A DNA stretch of 64,000 bases from Microbacterium sp. MYb66 (GTDB lineage: Bacteria; Actinomycetota; Actinomycetes; Actinomycetales; Microbacteriaceae). The notes beneath the pieces were generated by a model that was not told the origin of the DNA, did not search any database, and saw only the letters and a list, made by a program, of their open reading frames with translations. Below, piece by piece: positions 34,505 through 44,844 of the stretch (position 1 is its first letter; every line of letters starts with the position of its first letter). The DNA lies in NCBI RefSeq assembly GCF_002979435.1, contig NZ_PCOV01000004.1, positions 124,001 through 188,000 on the forward strand. Direction: 5' to 3'. Made by a program: the position numbers and the translations under genes.

Positions 34505-35332
34505 ATGCAAGGTTTCATCACCGAAGCCATGTCGGCGCGACTGGAGATGGTCGGCGCAGTCCCGCAGGAGCTGGACCTGTACGCGGGCGCCGGCACCGAT
34601 TTCTACGAGCGGCTGGTCGGTTCCGACCGCGCAGAGATTCGAGAAGTGCTGGCGCTCGCAAGAGACACCGCCGGTCCGATCCTCGATGTCGCTGCTGGCA
34701 GCGGGAGACTGACGATCCCTCTGGTGAGATCCGGTAAGCGAGTCACGGCCGTCGACCTCTCGGACGACATGCTCGCCCATCTGCGTCGTGCCCTGCCGGA
34801 CCAGTCGACATGGGAGTGCGTCGTCGCGGACATGCGCGACTTCTCCCTGGGGCGTCGATACGGGCTCGTCGTCATCGGCGCGACATCCATCACGTTGCTC
34901 GACCGCGCGGGGAGATCGCTTCTCTACGCGAACGTGCAGCGTCACCTCGCGCCGGAAGGGGTGTTCGCCTTCACCGTCGCCGCAGGGGCGTCTGCGCACA
35001 GCCTCGCCGTGCCGAGGGAGCAAGAGATCAGGGTTCCCGGCACAGGCCAAGACGAGATCTATCTCTTCTCGCAGCAGGTGGAACCGGACGGCGCGGCCCG
35101 GGTGGTCAATTGGGTCCGTGCCTCTGACCTGACAGACGGCGGAGAAGTCACGGTTCTCACGAGTCGATTGCAGCTTCTCAGCCACGAAGTCCTCTCGAGA
35201 GAACTCGTTGAAGCCGGCTTCGACGAGCCCGCTGTATCTCCCGTTCGAACACACCTCGGAGCGGAGATCCTCCTTCTCAAGACTTCGTGGCCGGGAACTC
35301 TGGGGCTGGCGGATGGCGATGTTTCCGACTAG
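34505..35332 (+). CDS. mpaM: Daptide-type SAM-dependent methyltransferase
   Basis: The 275-residue class I methyltransferase carries the SAM motif ILDVAAGSGRLTIPL near residues 60-74, then VTAVDLSDDML and CVVADMRDF. It should dimethylate the C-terminal amine formed by the aminotransferase, giving the (S)-N2,N2-dimethyl-1,2-propanediamine end typical of daptides. The ATG at 34505 is the likely start (MQGFITEAM), and a second Met at residue 9 is possible. Its 3' end overlaps the protease gene by about 20 bp. Confidence 0.8.
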   Translation: MQGFITEAMSARLEMVGAVPQELDLYAGAGTDFYERLVGSDRAEIREVLALARDTAGPILDVAAGSGRLTIPLVRSGKRVTAVDLSDDMLAHLRRALPDQSTWECVVADMRDFSLGRRYGLVVIGATSITLLDRAGRSLLYANVQRHLAPEGVFAFTVAAGASAHSLAVPREQEIRVPGTGQDEIYLFSQQVEPDGAARVVNWVRASDLTDGGEVTVLTSRLQLLSHEVLSRELVEAGFDEPAVSPVRTHLGAEILLLKTSWPGTLGLADGDVSD

Positions 35333-36992
35333 CTCGCTTCGGTGGCGGAAGAGATCCACAGCGACTCCGCTCACTGCCGGTGCGTGTCCGCTTCTGTCGT
35401 CCGGCGTCACGTTCGTGGGAGCCGACGATGAATCGATGGCGATAGCAGTGCTGCACGGCGTGCCTTCATCCCGGGTCTCGCCGCCGGTCGTCGCGCTGCT
35501 GTCGGCGATGGACGGCACGACCTCGCTGCAGGATCTGCATCTGCGCTTCGCCGCATCCGAGTCGTCCGAGAGCTTTCTCGAGCTGGTCGAGCGTTTCCGC
35601 GCCACGGGGCTGCTCGAGGGCGACACGAAGCTGCCGCCCGGTCGGCTGACCTATCGGCCCCCGTTCACGCTGCAGATCGCGACGCTTCGTGCGGCCGCCA
35701 TCTTCGGTCGAGTGGACCGTCTGATCGCGCCCCTCTCACGCCAGGCGATTCTGGTACCCGTTGCCACCCTGCTCTGCCTGGGGTTCGTGGCCGCCGTCCT
35801 TCAGGCGAGAGCGCTGCTGAACGTCGTCACCACGCCTATACCCTTGGTGGCGATCGTGGTTCTCGTCGCCGTTCTCGCTTGCCTCACCCTGCTCCATGAG
35901 AGCGCCCACGGCCTCACACTCACGCGCTACGGTGGCAGGCCCCGGCGCGCTGGCGTCATGCTCTTCTACCTCGCTCCCGCCTTTTTCGTCGATGTGACGG
36001 ATGGCTGGCGCCTGCCTCGCCGCCGGCAGCGCGTGGACGTGGCGCTTGCCGGACCGGCCGTCCACGCTGTGGTCGCCGCGATCGCACTCACGGCGGCACT
36101 GGTGGCTCCGCAACCGGTCGTCCGCGAGACCCTGCAGATCCTCGGTCTCTCCTGCACGGCCATCGTTCTCGTCAATCTGATCCCGTTCGTGCGGTTCGAC
36201 GGGTATATCGCGCTCATGAGTGCGCTGGACGAGCCGAACCTCAGGAATCGGACGATTCGCGACGGAGCGAACTTCCTGACCCGCCTCCTCTTCGGCGGAC
36301 GACGCATGAGCAAGAGCGTGAACACGTGGTGGAGCGTGCCGTTCGGCCTCGCGAGCCTCATCGCACCGATCGTGCTGGTGCTGTTCGCCGTCACACGCGC
36401 GGTCCGATCGCTGGCCGCGGGCGGACCGATTCTCGGGATGTTCGTGGTGGCGCTGGAAGCCGTCGTCGTGCTCGTCGGGATGGGGCTTTTGTGGAGGGCC
36501 CTGCACCGGGTGCTCCGGTCGGGCAGGTCGCGGCTGCGGTTCACCTCGGTCTGCGCCGCGCTGAGCGTGAGCATGGTGATCGCCGGAGCCTTGATCTCCG
36601 TTCCGACGACCGCCACATTCGGCTTCTCCACAGAAGGCGGCCGAGTGGTCCTTGTCCACGCCGACGGGCAGACGCCCGTGAAGATACGGGCCGGGACCCC
36701 TATCGTGCTCTTGAGCAGCGGCATCCTCGGGAGCCGGCAGGTCGGTGAAGGAACGGCAAGACCGCAGCGACCCGAAGCGACGAGGGTGCCGCTCGATGCT
36801 CTGGTCCCTGCAACGGCGGAGGGCGTGTCCGTCCCGGCAGTGTCCTTCGCCGAAGTGGATGTATCCGACAGAAGCGGGAGTCCTCCCGAGGCCGGGCAGG
36901 CGAGGGTCGAGCTCGGCGCGTCGAGTCTGTGGGAGTTCCTCTGGTTCACCGGCGTGATTCAGCCGCTGTCGGCCCACCCGAGCGAGAAGTAG
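35313..36992 (+). CDS. mpaP: Daptide-type intramembrane M50 metalloprotease with PqqD-like N-terminus
   Basis: The 559-residue membrane protein starts at ATG 35313 or 35319. Residues ~15-100 resemble a PqqD/RiPP-recognition module (FVGADDESMAIAVLHGVPSSR to FRATGLLEGD). The following ~300 residues hold about eight helices with zinc motif HESAH (195-199) and the later LIPFVRFDGYIAL, as in M50 proteases. A C-terminal extracytoplasmic part of ~150 residues follows the last helix. It should bind and cut the leader from modified precursors at the membrane. The ATG overlaps the methyltransferase end. Confidence 0.78.
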   Translation: MAMFPTSSLRWRKRSTATPLTAGACPLLSSGVTFVGADDESMAIAVLHGVPSSRVSPPVVALLSAMDGTTSLQDLHLRFAASESSESFLELVERFRATGLLEGDTKLPPGRLTYRPPFTLQIATLRAAAIFGRVDRLIAPLSRQAILVPVATLLCLGFVAAVLQARALLNVVTTPIPLVAIVVLVAVLACLTLLHESAHGLTLTRYGGRPRRAGVMLFYLAPAFFVDVTDGWRLPRRRQRVDVALAGPAVHAVVAAIALTAALVAPQPVVRETLQILGLSCTAIVLVNLIPFVRFDGYIALMSALDEPNLRNRTIRDGANFLTRLLFGGRRMSKSVNTWWSVPFGLASLIAPIVLVLFAVTRAVRSLAAGGPILGMFVVALEAVVVLVGMGLLWRALHRVLRSGRSRLRFTSVCAALSVSMVIAGALISVPTTATFGFSTEGGRVVLVHADGQTPVKIRAGTPIVLLSSGILGSRQVGEGTARPQRPEATRVPLDALVPATAEGVSVPAVSFAEVDVSDRSGSPPEAGQARVELGASSLWEFLWFTGVIQPLSAHPSEK

Positions 36993-37005
36993 GAAGAGGA
37001 TCAAG

Positions 37006-37718
<713 letters not shown>

Positions 37719-37722
<4 letters not shown>

Positions 37723-38447
37723 GCAGCGCCATTCGGAGCGAAGCGCTGCGTGCCATGAGCGGACTCTCCATTCTGCCGGTGTACTTCATAGCGATCCTCA
37801 TGCCTCTGTTCGTGCTCTTCTCCGACGGCTCCCGCTTCGATCTCGCCGGCCTCGATGCCGGTGCGGCGACCGTCCGGCTCCTGGAGCCGCTCGCCTGGTC
37901 TGCCGTCGCTGCGGCATTCGTCGGGGCATACGGTGTCACCCGTGAGTACTACTACGGCTCGATGGACCGGACACTCACCGGAGTCGGCTTCCGTCGAGTG
38001 TTCACCGGGAAGCTCGCGGCCGGTGCCATCGTCGCCGTCGCACTGTCTTCTTGCATCATGGTGCTGTGGACCGTGGGCGTTCATTTCATCCTGATCCAAG
38101 ACGGACTGGCGCTCGCTCTCACCACGGATGCCTGGCGCATGTACGCCGGCGCTCTGCTGGGGGCGGCGCTCGGCGCTCTCGTGGGAGGCGCCATCGGCTG
38201 GATCACCCGTAACTACTACGTGACTGCGGCACTCGTGCTCGCCGTTCCGATGGCGGTCGAGTTCGCGCTGCTGCGCAGCGCGCCTGAAGTGGCGAGGTTC
38301 TCGCCCGGGTTGGCTCTCGCCGCGCTGAGCGTTCCTGGATACCAGGACCGACTGCTCGAGTTCGTGCCTGCCCTCGGCGTCGCGCTCGCATGGACTCTCG
38401 GCCTCGTCGCACTCGCATGGCACCGACGGCGAAGGGCGGTCGCGTGA
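37719..38447 (+). CDS. Daptide-cluster ABC transporter permease 1
   Basis: The 242-residue membrane protein has about six helices (for example GLSILPVYFIAILMPLFVLF and LLEPLAWSAVAAAFVGAYGV). It has the general layout of ABC-2 type permeases that work with NodI-like ATPases, including the conserved EYYYGSMDRTLT cytosolic loop. It overlaps the ATPase gene (ATGA) and the next permease gene (GTGA), so the three are translationally coupled. Confidence 0.75.
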
Positions 38448-39178
38448 TCCGGCGGGCTCTCCGAGCACAGGCCCGCAGCTTCAGGTCTGACGTCGTCCTC
38501 CTCTGGAGCGCGGTGGCGGCGATCGTGGTGTCGCTCTCCCTTGCGACGAACATCCCGCCGGAGTTCGCGGACGCCCCTGCTGATGCTCGCGAGGCGCTCA
38601 TCGCGCCCTTCGCGGCCGTGCTCGCGACCTATGGAGCAGTTCTTGCCGCTGTATACGGCTCGTTCCGATACACCGTCGACCGGCGAGATGGTGTCATCGC
38701 GCAGCGGCTGATGCTGCAGCCTCGCTGGGCGATCCTCCTCGTCCGGCTGCCCACTTCCGCCCTGGGTGGGGCGGTCGTCGCGCTCGCGGGCGTCGTCGGA
38801 GGTCACGTTGCGCTCACGATCGCCATGGGCGGCATCCCGGTGCAGTGGTCATCGGTCGGGACCGCCGTCGCGCTCGGTGCTGTCGCCGGCCTCTGGGGTC
38901 TGGGGCTGGGGATCGTCATCCAGGCCCATCTGGTGGCGTTGTTCGTCACCTCCATGTCCATGGCGGTGGCGTTGCTGGTCGCGCCGTTCTGGAGCGTCGG
39001 CGCTGCCTACTTCCCGCTGCTCGCGATGCTCGAGGCGTTTCAGTTCGACCTCGCCACCGTGGGACTGGCACCGGAAGACGCCCTCGACACCTCCCTGGCC
39101 GTGCTGGTGGCAGCAGGGTGGGTGGTGGTGGCGCTCGCGGCCGGTGCCGTCGCGTTCCTGAAGCGCGACGTGAAGTAG
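38444..39178 (+). CDS. Daptide-cluster ABC transporter permease 2
   Basis: The 244-residue protein starts at GTG 38444 overlapping the previous stop. It has about six helices, and a YTVDRRDGVIAQRLML loop that is a counterpart of the EYYYGSMDRTLT loop of permease 1, so the two permeases are probably homologous and form a heteromer. It is the last gene of the cluster, and trhO follows 52 bp later. Upstream in-frame starts within permease 1 are not needed. Confidence 0.75.
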   Translation: MIRRALRAQARSFRSDVVLLWSAVAAIVVSLSLATNIPPEFADAPADAREALIAPFAAVLATYGAVLAAVYGSFRYTVDRRDGVIAQRLMLQPRWAILLVRLPTSALGGAVVALAGVVGGHVALTIAMGGIPVQWSSVGTAVALGAVAGLWGLGLGIVIQAHLVALFVTSMSMAVALLVAPFWSVGAAYFPLLAMLEAFQFDLATVGLAPEDALDTSLAVLVAAGWVVVALAAGAVAFLKRDVK

Positions 39179-39229
39179 CGACTCTGAGCGCATTCCACCC
39201 ACCACCCGCACCCGACGTAGGATTCCTGG

Positions 39230-40120
39230 GTGGCAACCCCCAAGATCGTCCTCTTCTACGCCTTCACGCCCCTCGCCGACCCCGACGCGATCCGCGTCTG
39301 GCAGCGCGACCTGGGCGAGGCGCTCGGCCTGCGCGGACGCCTGCTCATCTCGAAGGACGGGATCAACGGCACGCTCGGCGGAGACATCGGCGCACTGAAG
39401 AAGTGGCTGCGATCATTCCGCTCCTATGCGCCGTTCGCCGAAGCCGACATCAAGTGGAGCGAGGGGACCGGAGTCGACGCCGAGGGACACAGCCTCGACT
39501 TCCCCAAGCTCAGCGTCAAGGTGCGCGAGGAGATCGTGTCCTTCGGGGCTCCGGGCGAACTCCGCGTCGACGAGAACGGCGTCGTGGGCGGGGGCGTGCG
39601 TCTGACGCCCGAGGAGCTGCACGGCCTGATCGACGAACGCGGCGACGACGTGGTGTTCTTCGACGGAAGGAACGCCCTGGAGGCGCAGATCGGGCGGTTC
39701 CGCGGCGCGGTGGTGCCCGACACCGAGACGACCAGGGACTTCGTCCAGCTCCTCGACTCGGGCGTCTACGACGACCTCAAGGGCAAGCCGGTCGTCACGT
39801 ACTGCACCGGCGGGATCCGCTGCGAGGTGCTGTCGAGCCTGATGACCGCCCGAGGCTTCGGCGAGGTCTACCAGCTCGAGGGCGGCATCGTCCGCTACGG
39901 CGAGAAGTACGGCGATGACGGTCTCTGGGATGGATCGCTCTACGTGTTCGACGGCCGTGGCTCGGTCGACTTCTCGGACCATGCCCGCGTCATCGGCGAG
40001 TGCGTCGGATGCGGGGCGCCGACCAAGCGCACCGCGAACTGCCCCGACCTGTCGTGCCGATCGCAGTTCGTCGTGTGCGACGCCTGCGAGGCCGTGCCCT
40101 GCACGGCCCACGCCGCCTGA
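39230..40120 (+). CDS. trhO: tRNA uridine(34) hydroxylase, rhodanese-like
   Basis: The 296-residue protein starts at GTG 39230. It has the TrhO/YceA layout: an N-terminal acylphosphatase-like domain ([28 protein letters not shown]), and a rhodanese domain with the active-site Cys in [11 protein letters not shown] near residue 191. A C-terminal Cys-rich tail ([24 protein letters not shown]) probably binds zinc. It forms 5-hydroxyuridine at wobble position 34 using oxygen. It is outside the cluster. Confidence 0.93.
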   Translation: MATPKIVLFYAFTPLADPDAIRVWQRDLGEALGLRGRLLISKDGINGTLGGDIGALKKWLRSFRSYAPFAEADIKWSEGTGVDAEGHSLDFPKLSVKVREEIVSFGAPGELRVDENGVVGGGVRLTPEELHGLIDERGDDVVFFDGRNALEAQIGRFRGAVVPDTETTRDFVQLLDSGVYDDLKGKPVVTYCTGGIRCEVLSSLMTARGFGEVYQLEGGIVRYGEKYGDDGLWDGSLYVFDGRGSVDFSDHARVIGECVGCGAPTKRTANCPDLSCRSQFVVCDACEAVPCTAHAA

Positions 40121-40157
40121 CTCGCGGGCCCATCCGTCCGTCCGGAACGCGTTCTTC

Positions 40158-42422
40158 TCAGACCGCCAGTCCCGGCTCGGCGGCGCGCGGCGCATACAGA
40201 GAACGCGGCAGCACCGCTGCACGCACCCGCGTCGGCCGATCGACGCTGTGGCGCAGCTGCACGAGCACCTCGCGCAACGGCGCGGCGAGATCAGCGGATG
40301 CCTCGCCCGCGCGCGCGTAGTTCGCCTGCTCGACGGCATCCGTCAGCTGCCGGAGTGCGGAGGCGTCCGCACCGCTCTCCCGCACGAGTCCGGCCGCGCG
40401 GACCCGAGGAGTGTCGGCGTCCGAGACGGGCAGCTGCAGATCGATCAGCGTGTCGCGGAGTTCGGCCCACGCTGCGGCGGGATCGCCGCGCCGGGCCCGT
40501 CCCAGGCGGTTGCGGCGTTCCACGAGGCGGATCAGGGCGGGGAGGAGGAGCAGCACCACGATGCCGATGGCGGTGAACAGGACCGGCATCGGATCGAGGC
40601 GACGCAGTTCGCCGCCCCCGGTCGACTCGTTTCCGGCTTCGCCGCGATCGACTTCCGGGCCTGAGGTCTCCTCGGCCTGCGGAGCGGTGGTCGGCGCGGG
40701 GGCCGACGGACTGCCGGGGCCGCCGTTCTGCGTCACCCCGGCGCGGAACGCGGTCGGAACACCGAGCGATGCGGTGGGCTCGAACGGAACCCAGCCCACT
40801 CCGGGGAACCGCACTTCCGGCCAGGAGTGCAGCTGATCGCTGGTCACGGAGAAGACCGATTCGCTGCCGCGCTTCTCCTCTGTCATCGAGCCGGGGAGGT
40901 AGCCGACGACGATGCGCACCTGCATGCCCAGGCTCTCCGCCATCAGGGCGAAGGCGCCGGCGAAGTGCACGCAGTAGCCGGAGCGCTCCTCCAGGAACTG
41001 CGCGACGGCTTCGGCGCCGGTGCCGTCGAAGCCCTCCTCCACCGGGGTCTCCAGCGAGTAGGCGAACTGGGAGCGGAACCAGTTCTGCAGGGCGACGAGC
41101 CGGTCGTAGTCGGTGCTCGCAGCGGCCGTCACATCGGTGGCGAGCTCGGCGATGATGCCGGGGAGCTCGACGGGTTCGGCCTCGGGATCGACGATCGGCG
41201 CGGCCGCGTCGATGGCGCGGATCTGTTCGAGAGTGGGGATGAGGCGCGACGATGTGACGGTGTAGTCGTTGCCGACCGCGTCCGCGCTGCGCGAGAAGAG
41301 GGTTCGGTTCTCGGGCGACACCCGCCATGATCCGGTGAGCCCCTGCACCTCGGTGGCGGGGTACGGGACCGGGAGCCAGGAGCTCGACATCCGCAGCACG
41401 CGGATCGAGGTGTTCTGCTCCTCCGTCGCGATGTCCTCGCCCCATTCCGGCGCTCCGAACCCGTCGGCCTGCGACTGCAGGTCTCCGCGGTCGGGCTGCC
41501 AGACGCGGCCGTCGAAGCGGGAGAGCGTCGTCAACCGCAGATACGGGGCGGTCTCGCCCTTCGCGGCCACGGTCAGCACCTCGACCGGGTTGGGCTGACG
41601 CAGGTCGTCGCCGAGGCGCAGTGACGCATCGACCGTGACCCCGACGCCGTTGCCGTTGAGGCTCGCCGTGACCGGCAGCAGGGGCGTGACGATCACCGTC
41701 GCCGCGAGCGCGGCGGCCCCGACCGTGACAGCGAGGGAGGTCGATGACCGGCGAGGGGATTCCGGATGCCGGCGGGCGGTGTACCGGAAGATGAGGAGCG
41801 CGAGCAGGCCGAACAGCACGAACCAGACGACGTTGGTGTCGCCCAGGGTGATGATCATCGGCACCGCGCCGATGGCACCGGTCAGCAGCGTGGCCAGAAC
41901 GGCCGAGCGATGTGCCAGGAGGTGGTCGAGGAGGATCGCGACGACCGCGAAGCCGGCCCCCATGACCGCCGCGAGTGCGGGGGAGGGATCCAGCGGCGCC
42001 GACCCGAAGACGACCGCCTCCCAGGCGACGGCGCCCAGCGCGCCGAACAGTGTCAGGGTCGTCGATGTCGGGAGGATCCCGAAGAGGGCGGTGTCGCCGG
42101 CGACGAGCAGGGTCAGGACCGCGACGGAGACCAGGATCTGGGCGCTCAGCGTGGCGAGGTCGCCGATCCAGGCCGCCCGTCGACGCAGCAGGTTCCGCAC
42201 GAGCGTCCCGGTGCCGACGACGGCGAGGATGACGACGAGGACGGTGAGCGACCAGCCCCCTGGAGCGATGACCGAGGTGAACGGCCACATCGCCACGAGT
42301 GACGCGGTCGCAGCGAGGGCTCCCGGACCGACGACCCCGGTCGGCTCTTCGCGGTCGCGGTGCCAGCGCGAGTTCGCCCGCGCGGCATCGATCGTCGCCG
42401 GAGCGTGCTCAGCGCGGAACAT
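40158..42422 (-). CDS. Transglutaminase-like membrane protein (DUF3488/DUF4129)
   Basis: The 754-residue protein starts at ATG (complement of 42420-42422), overlapping the DUF58 stop by 14 bp. It has an N-terminal membrane part of about 6-7 helices (DUF3488/TgpA type), a central transglutaminase domain with Cys in RSGYCVHFAGAF and His in DQLHSWPEVR, then a linker, another helix, and a DUF4129-like tail. The usual catalytic Asp reads Glu (FEPTASL). It lies in a three-gene unit moxR-DUF58-transglutaminase, possibly for assembling or modifying cell-surface proteins. Confidence 0.88.
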   Translation of the reverse strand: MFRAEHAPATIDAARANSRWHRDREEPTGVVGPGALAATASLVAMWPFTSVIAPGGWSLTVLVVILAVVGTGTLVRNLLRRRAAWIGDLATLSAQILVSVAVLTLLVAGDTALFGILPTSTTLTLFGALGAVAWEAVVFGSAPLDPSPALAAVMGAGFAVVAILLDHLLAHRSAVLATLLTGAIGAVPMIITLGDTNVVWFVLFGLLALLIFRYTARRHPESPRRSSTSLAVTVGAAALAATVIVTPLLPVTASLNGNGVGVTVDASLRLGDDLRQPNPVEVLTVAAKGETAPYLRLTTLSRFDGRVWQPDRGDLQSQADGFGAPEWGEDIATEEQNTSIRVLRMSSSWLPVPYPATEVQGLTGSWRVSPENRTLFSRSADAVGNDYTVTSSRLIPTLEQIRAIDAAAPIVDPEAEPVELPGIIAELATDVTAAASTDYDRLVALQNWFRSQFAYSLETPVEEGFDGTGAEAVAQFLEERSGYCVHFAGAFALMAESLGMQVRIVVGYLPGSMTEEKRGSESVFSVTSDQLHSWPEVRFPGVGWVPFEPTASLGVPTAFRAGVTQNGGPGSPSAPAPTTAPQAEETSGPEVDRGEAGNESTGGGELRRLDPMPVLFTAIGIVVLLLLPALIRLVERRNRLGRARRGDPAAAWAELRDTLIDLQLPVSDADTPRVRAAGLVRESGADASALRQLTDAVEQANYARAGEASADLAAPLREVLVQLRHSVDRPTRVRAAVLPRSLYAPRAAEPGLAV

Positions 42423-43599
42423 CGCCGACTCCGATCCGCGCGGAGACGGCATCTTCCCAGGCCTCGGCGATGTCGGGTCCGAGCGGCACCACCGTCCAAC
42501 CGTGAGGGGTCGCGGCCTCGGCGGCGCCGGGGAGCAGGTCGGTGCCGAACAGCATCGGGGCCGCGGCTCCGGCCGGCCGCAGCAGGGCGGCGTCCTCCTC
42601 ATCCAGGCGTCCGGTGATGTAGACCAGCGGGCCGGGCGGTGTGCCTCCCACGAGCGCCGCCAGGTCGCGGCTCTCCCCGCGAGGCGTGACCATCGCGAGT
42701 GCCACGAGCAGGCCGTCCCGGTCGTCCTCATGTCCGCGCAGTGCCCCGAGCAGGGTTCCCGCGCTGTCGATCACGTCGACGCTGTACCCCTCGGAGGCGA
42801 GGTGCACGGCCGAGGAGGCGCACAGCGACACGGCGGCCTCGAACGCGGGGTCCGCCTCGCTGCCGGGTGCATCCCAGCGGCGGCCGCTGCGGTCCAGCAC
42901 GACGACCGCGTCGGGGCTCGACTCCTCCTCTTCCTGGCGCACCATGAGCTGGCCGCGGTGCGCGGTGGCCCTCCAGTGGATGCGGCGCATCGAGTCGCCG
43001 GGGATGTAGCCGCGCGGCGAGAGGTTGTCGCTGCCCTGTCCGAGCCGGGTCGAGGAGGTGTGCGCGGTGCCGCCGGCGGCGCCGATCCGCACGGCCAGCG
43101 GGGCGAGGGCGAACACCTCCGGGACGACGGTGACGCTCCGGGTGTCGCCGAACGCCTGCTCCCGCTGGGCGAGGCCGAATGGGTCGACGGTGCGCAGCAT
43201 CAGCGGGCCGAGCGGCCACACGCCGCGCCGGACGCCGGTGATCAGGTAACTGAGCTGACCGGTCTCCGGGGGATACTCTCCGCCGGAATCGCCGGCCACG
43301 GCATCGGGCAGCTCGTCCCGCCACAGCCCCCGCGGCACGCGGAGGGAGCGCAGGGCGAACCGCACGGTCACGCGTGACGTCTCGGAGACGGTCAGGAGGT
43401 CGGTGGAGATCTGCCGTGTGACGGTGCCGGAGCGGCGCGGCAGCCGAACGGCGAGGAGCGAGAAGAGGGTGAGCGCGGCCAGCAGCACCCCGAAATAGAG
43501 GAGGATGCGGGCACCGAGGACGTTGGCGGCGATCATGCAGCACAGTGCGGCGATGAGCGCACCGGCGCCGCGGCTGGTGAGGGATCGGCGTCGTCGCAT
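42409..43599 (-). CDS. DUF58 domain membrane-anchored protein
   Basis: The 396-residue protein starts at ATG (complement of 43597-43599) with MRRRRSLTSRG. Two N-terminal helices (residues ~12-50) are followed by a DUF58 domain with the hallmark DSMRRIHWRATAHRGQLMVRQ and a VWA-like Rossmann part. The frame continues upstream but the sequence before the Met is not DUF58-like. It lies 11 bp after moxR, and MoxR ATPases with DUF58/VWA partners act as chaperone-like complexes. Confidence 0.88.
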   Translation of the reverse strand: MRRRRSLTSRGAGALIAALCCMIAANVLGARILLYFGVLLAALTLFSLLAVRLPRRSGTVTRQISTDLLTVSETSRVTVRFALRSLRVPRGLWRDELPDAVAGDSGGEYPPETGQLSYLITGVRRGVWPLGPLMLRTVDPFGLAQREQAFGDTRSVTVVPEVFALAPLAVRIGAAGGTAHTSSTRLGQGSDNLSPRGYIPGDSMRRIHWRATAHRGQLMVRQEEEESSPDAVVVLDRSGRRWDAPGSEADPAFEAAVSLCASSAVHLASEGYSVDVIDSAGTLLGALRGHEDDRDGLLVALAMVTPRGESRDLAALVGGTPPGPLVYITGRLDEEDAALLRPAGAAAPMLFGTDLLPGAAEAATPHGWTVVPLGPDIAEAWEDAVSARIGVGDVPR

Positions 43600-43610
43600 G
43601 AGGGATCCGG

Positions 43611-44600
43611 TCAGGAGCGTGTGGCGACGGGGACGCGCACCCGCTCGACGATCTGGGTGAGCGCGGCCTCGACCGGCTGCGCCCCCGCGCGATGGGCCCC
43701 GCGGGCCGGAAGCAGCCGGTGCGCGAGGACGGGGATGAGCAGAGCGGTGATGTCGTCCGGGATGACGTAGTCGCGTCCGTCGAGCGCCGCCCACACCTTC
43801 GCCGCTCGGACCAGTTGCAGGGTCGCCCGCGGGCTCGCCCCGAGATGGAGGTTCGGGTCGGAACGGGTCGCCTGGGCGAGTGCGACGGCGTACTCCTCGA
43901 GAGCGGGCGCCACATGGACCGAGCGGGCCCACGCGATCAGCTGGGCGATGGATGCCGCATCGGCGACGGGCGACACCGCGGCGAGCGGGCTGACCACGTC
44001 GCGCTGACGGAGCATCAGCGCCTCGGCCGCGGCATCCGGATACCCCATCGAGATGCGCATCATGAACCGGTCGCGCTGCGCCTCCGGGAGGGCGTAGGTG
44101 CCTTCCATCTCCAGAGGGTTCTGGGTCGCGACGACGAGGAACGGCTCCGGAAGCATGTGCGTGGCGCCGTCGACGGTGACCTGGCCCTCCTCCATCGCCT
44201 CGAGCAGAGCGGACTGCGTCTTGGGGGAGGAGCGGTTGATCTCGTCGGCGATCACGATGTGCGCGAACACCGCGCCCCGCTTGAACTCGAACTCCCGGTC
44301 GACGGGGTTGTAGACGGAGACGCCCGTGACGTCGCCGGGGAGCAGATCGGGGGTGAACTGGATGCGGCGCACCGTCGCGTCCACGCTCGCGGCCAGAGCC
44401 CTGGCGAGCATGGTCTTCCCGACGCCGGGCACGTCTTCGATGAGCAGGTGCCCTTCGGCGAGCAGGCACACGAGGGCGCTGCGCACCGCATCCGGCTTGC
44501 CGTCGATGACCTGGCCGATGGAGCCGAGGATCGCGGAGGTCTGCGCGGCGAACCGTTCGGCATCGATCGTCACCGGGATCAGGGGGGCGTTCTCTGTCAT
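43611..44600 (-). CDS. MoxR-family AAA ATPase
   Basis: The 329-residue protein has Walker A EDVPGVGKTMLARAL near residue 60, Walker B with IVIADEINRSSPKTQ, sensor 1 VVATQNPLEMEGTYALPEAQ, and the C-terminal lid domain. MoxR ATPases assist maturation of protein complexes, commonly with VWA/DUF58 partners. It is the first gene of the minus-strand unit ending with the transglutaminase. The upstream gap up to 44844 contains a structured element but no gene. Confidence 0.93.
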   Translation of the reverse strand: MTENAPLIPVTIDAERFAAQTSAILGSIGQVIDGKPDAVRSALVCLLAEGHLLIEDVPGVGKTMLARALAASVDATVRRIQFTPDLLPGDVTGVSVYNPVDREFEFKRGAVFAHIVIADEINRSSPKTQSALLEAMEEGQVTVDGATHMLPEPFLVVATQNPLEMEGTYALPEAQRDRFMMRISMGYPDAAAEALMLRQRDVVSPLAAVSPVADAASIAQLIAWARSVHVAPALEEYAVALAQATRSDPNLHLGASPRATLQLVRAAKVWAALDGRDYVIPDDITALLIPVLAHRLLPARGAHRAGAQPVEAALTQIVERVRVPVATRS

Positions 44601-44718
44601 GCGTTCCCTCTCACGTCGGCGCAGCGATGCGCGTTACTCGATCGTAACCCTGTGGCGGGGGTAGCGCTCTGGCAGTTCCGCGTGCTGAGGCCGGGCGTCG
44701 CAGGAAGCGAGGACCGTC

Positions 44719-44783
44719 GCAGAGAAGTACGGCCCCGCGGAACCACAGCTGGTTCTGGGGGCCGTACTCGCGTTTGCCTCTGC
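44719..44783. repeat. Structured inverted repeat in the moxR-ffs gap
   Basis: 11-bp arms AGTACGGCCCC (44726-44736) and GGGGCCGTACT (44758-44768) are nested around a second stem GAACCA/TGGTTC (44740-44745, 44750-44755) with a CAGC loop. An outer 6-bp stem GCAGAG/CTCTGC (44719-44724, 44778-44783) extends it. It lies between divergent genes where no terminator is expected, so it may be a regulatory RNA, a leader element or an operator. Confidence 0.5.
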
Positions 44784-44844
44784 ATCTCCTGCGATTGCGG
44801 CGGACTGTCGTCGGGCCCGTCGTCGCCGGGTTAGGATGGTTGAC

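Noticed and set aside
34318..34737. ATG-started frame overlapping the third precursor
   Set aside because: The ATG is only 1 bp from AGGAGG. The product is Arg-rich and continues into the methyltransferase gene out of frame, and the TTG frame has the leader motif and terminal Thr.
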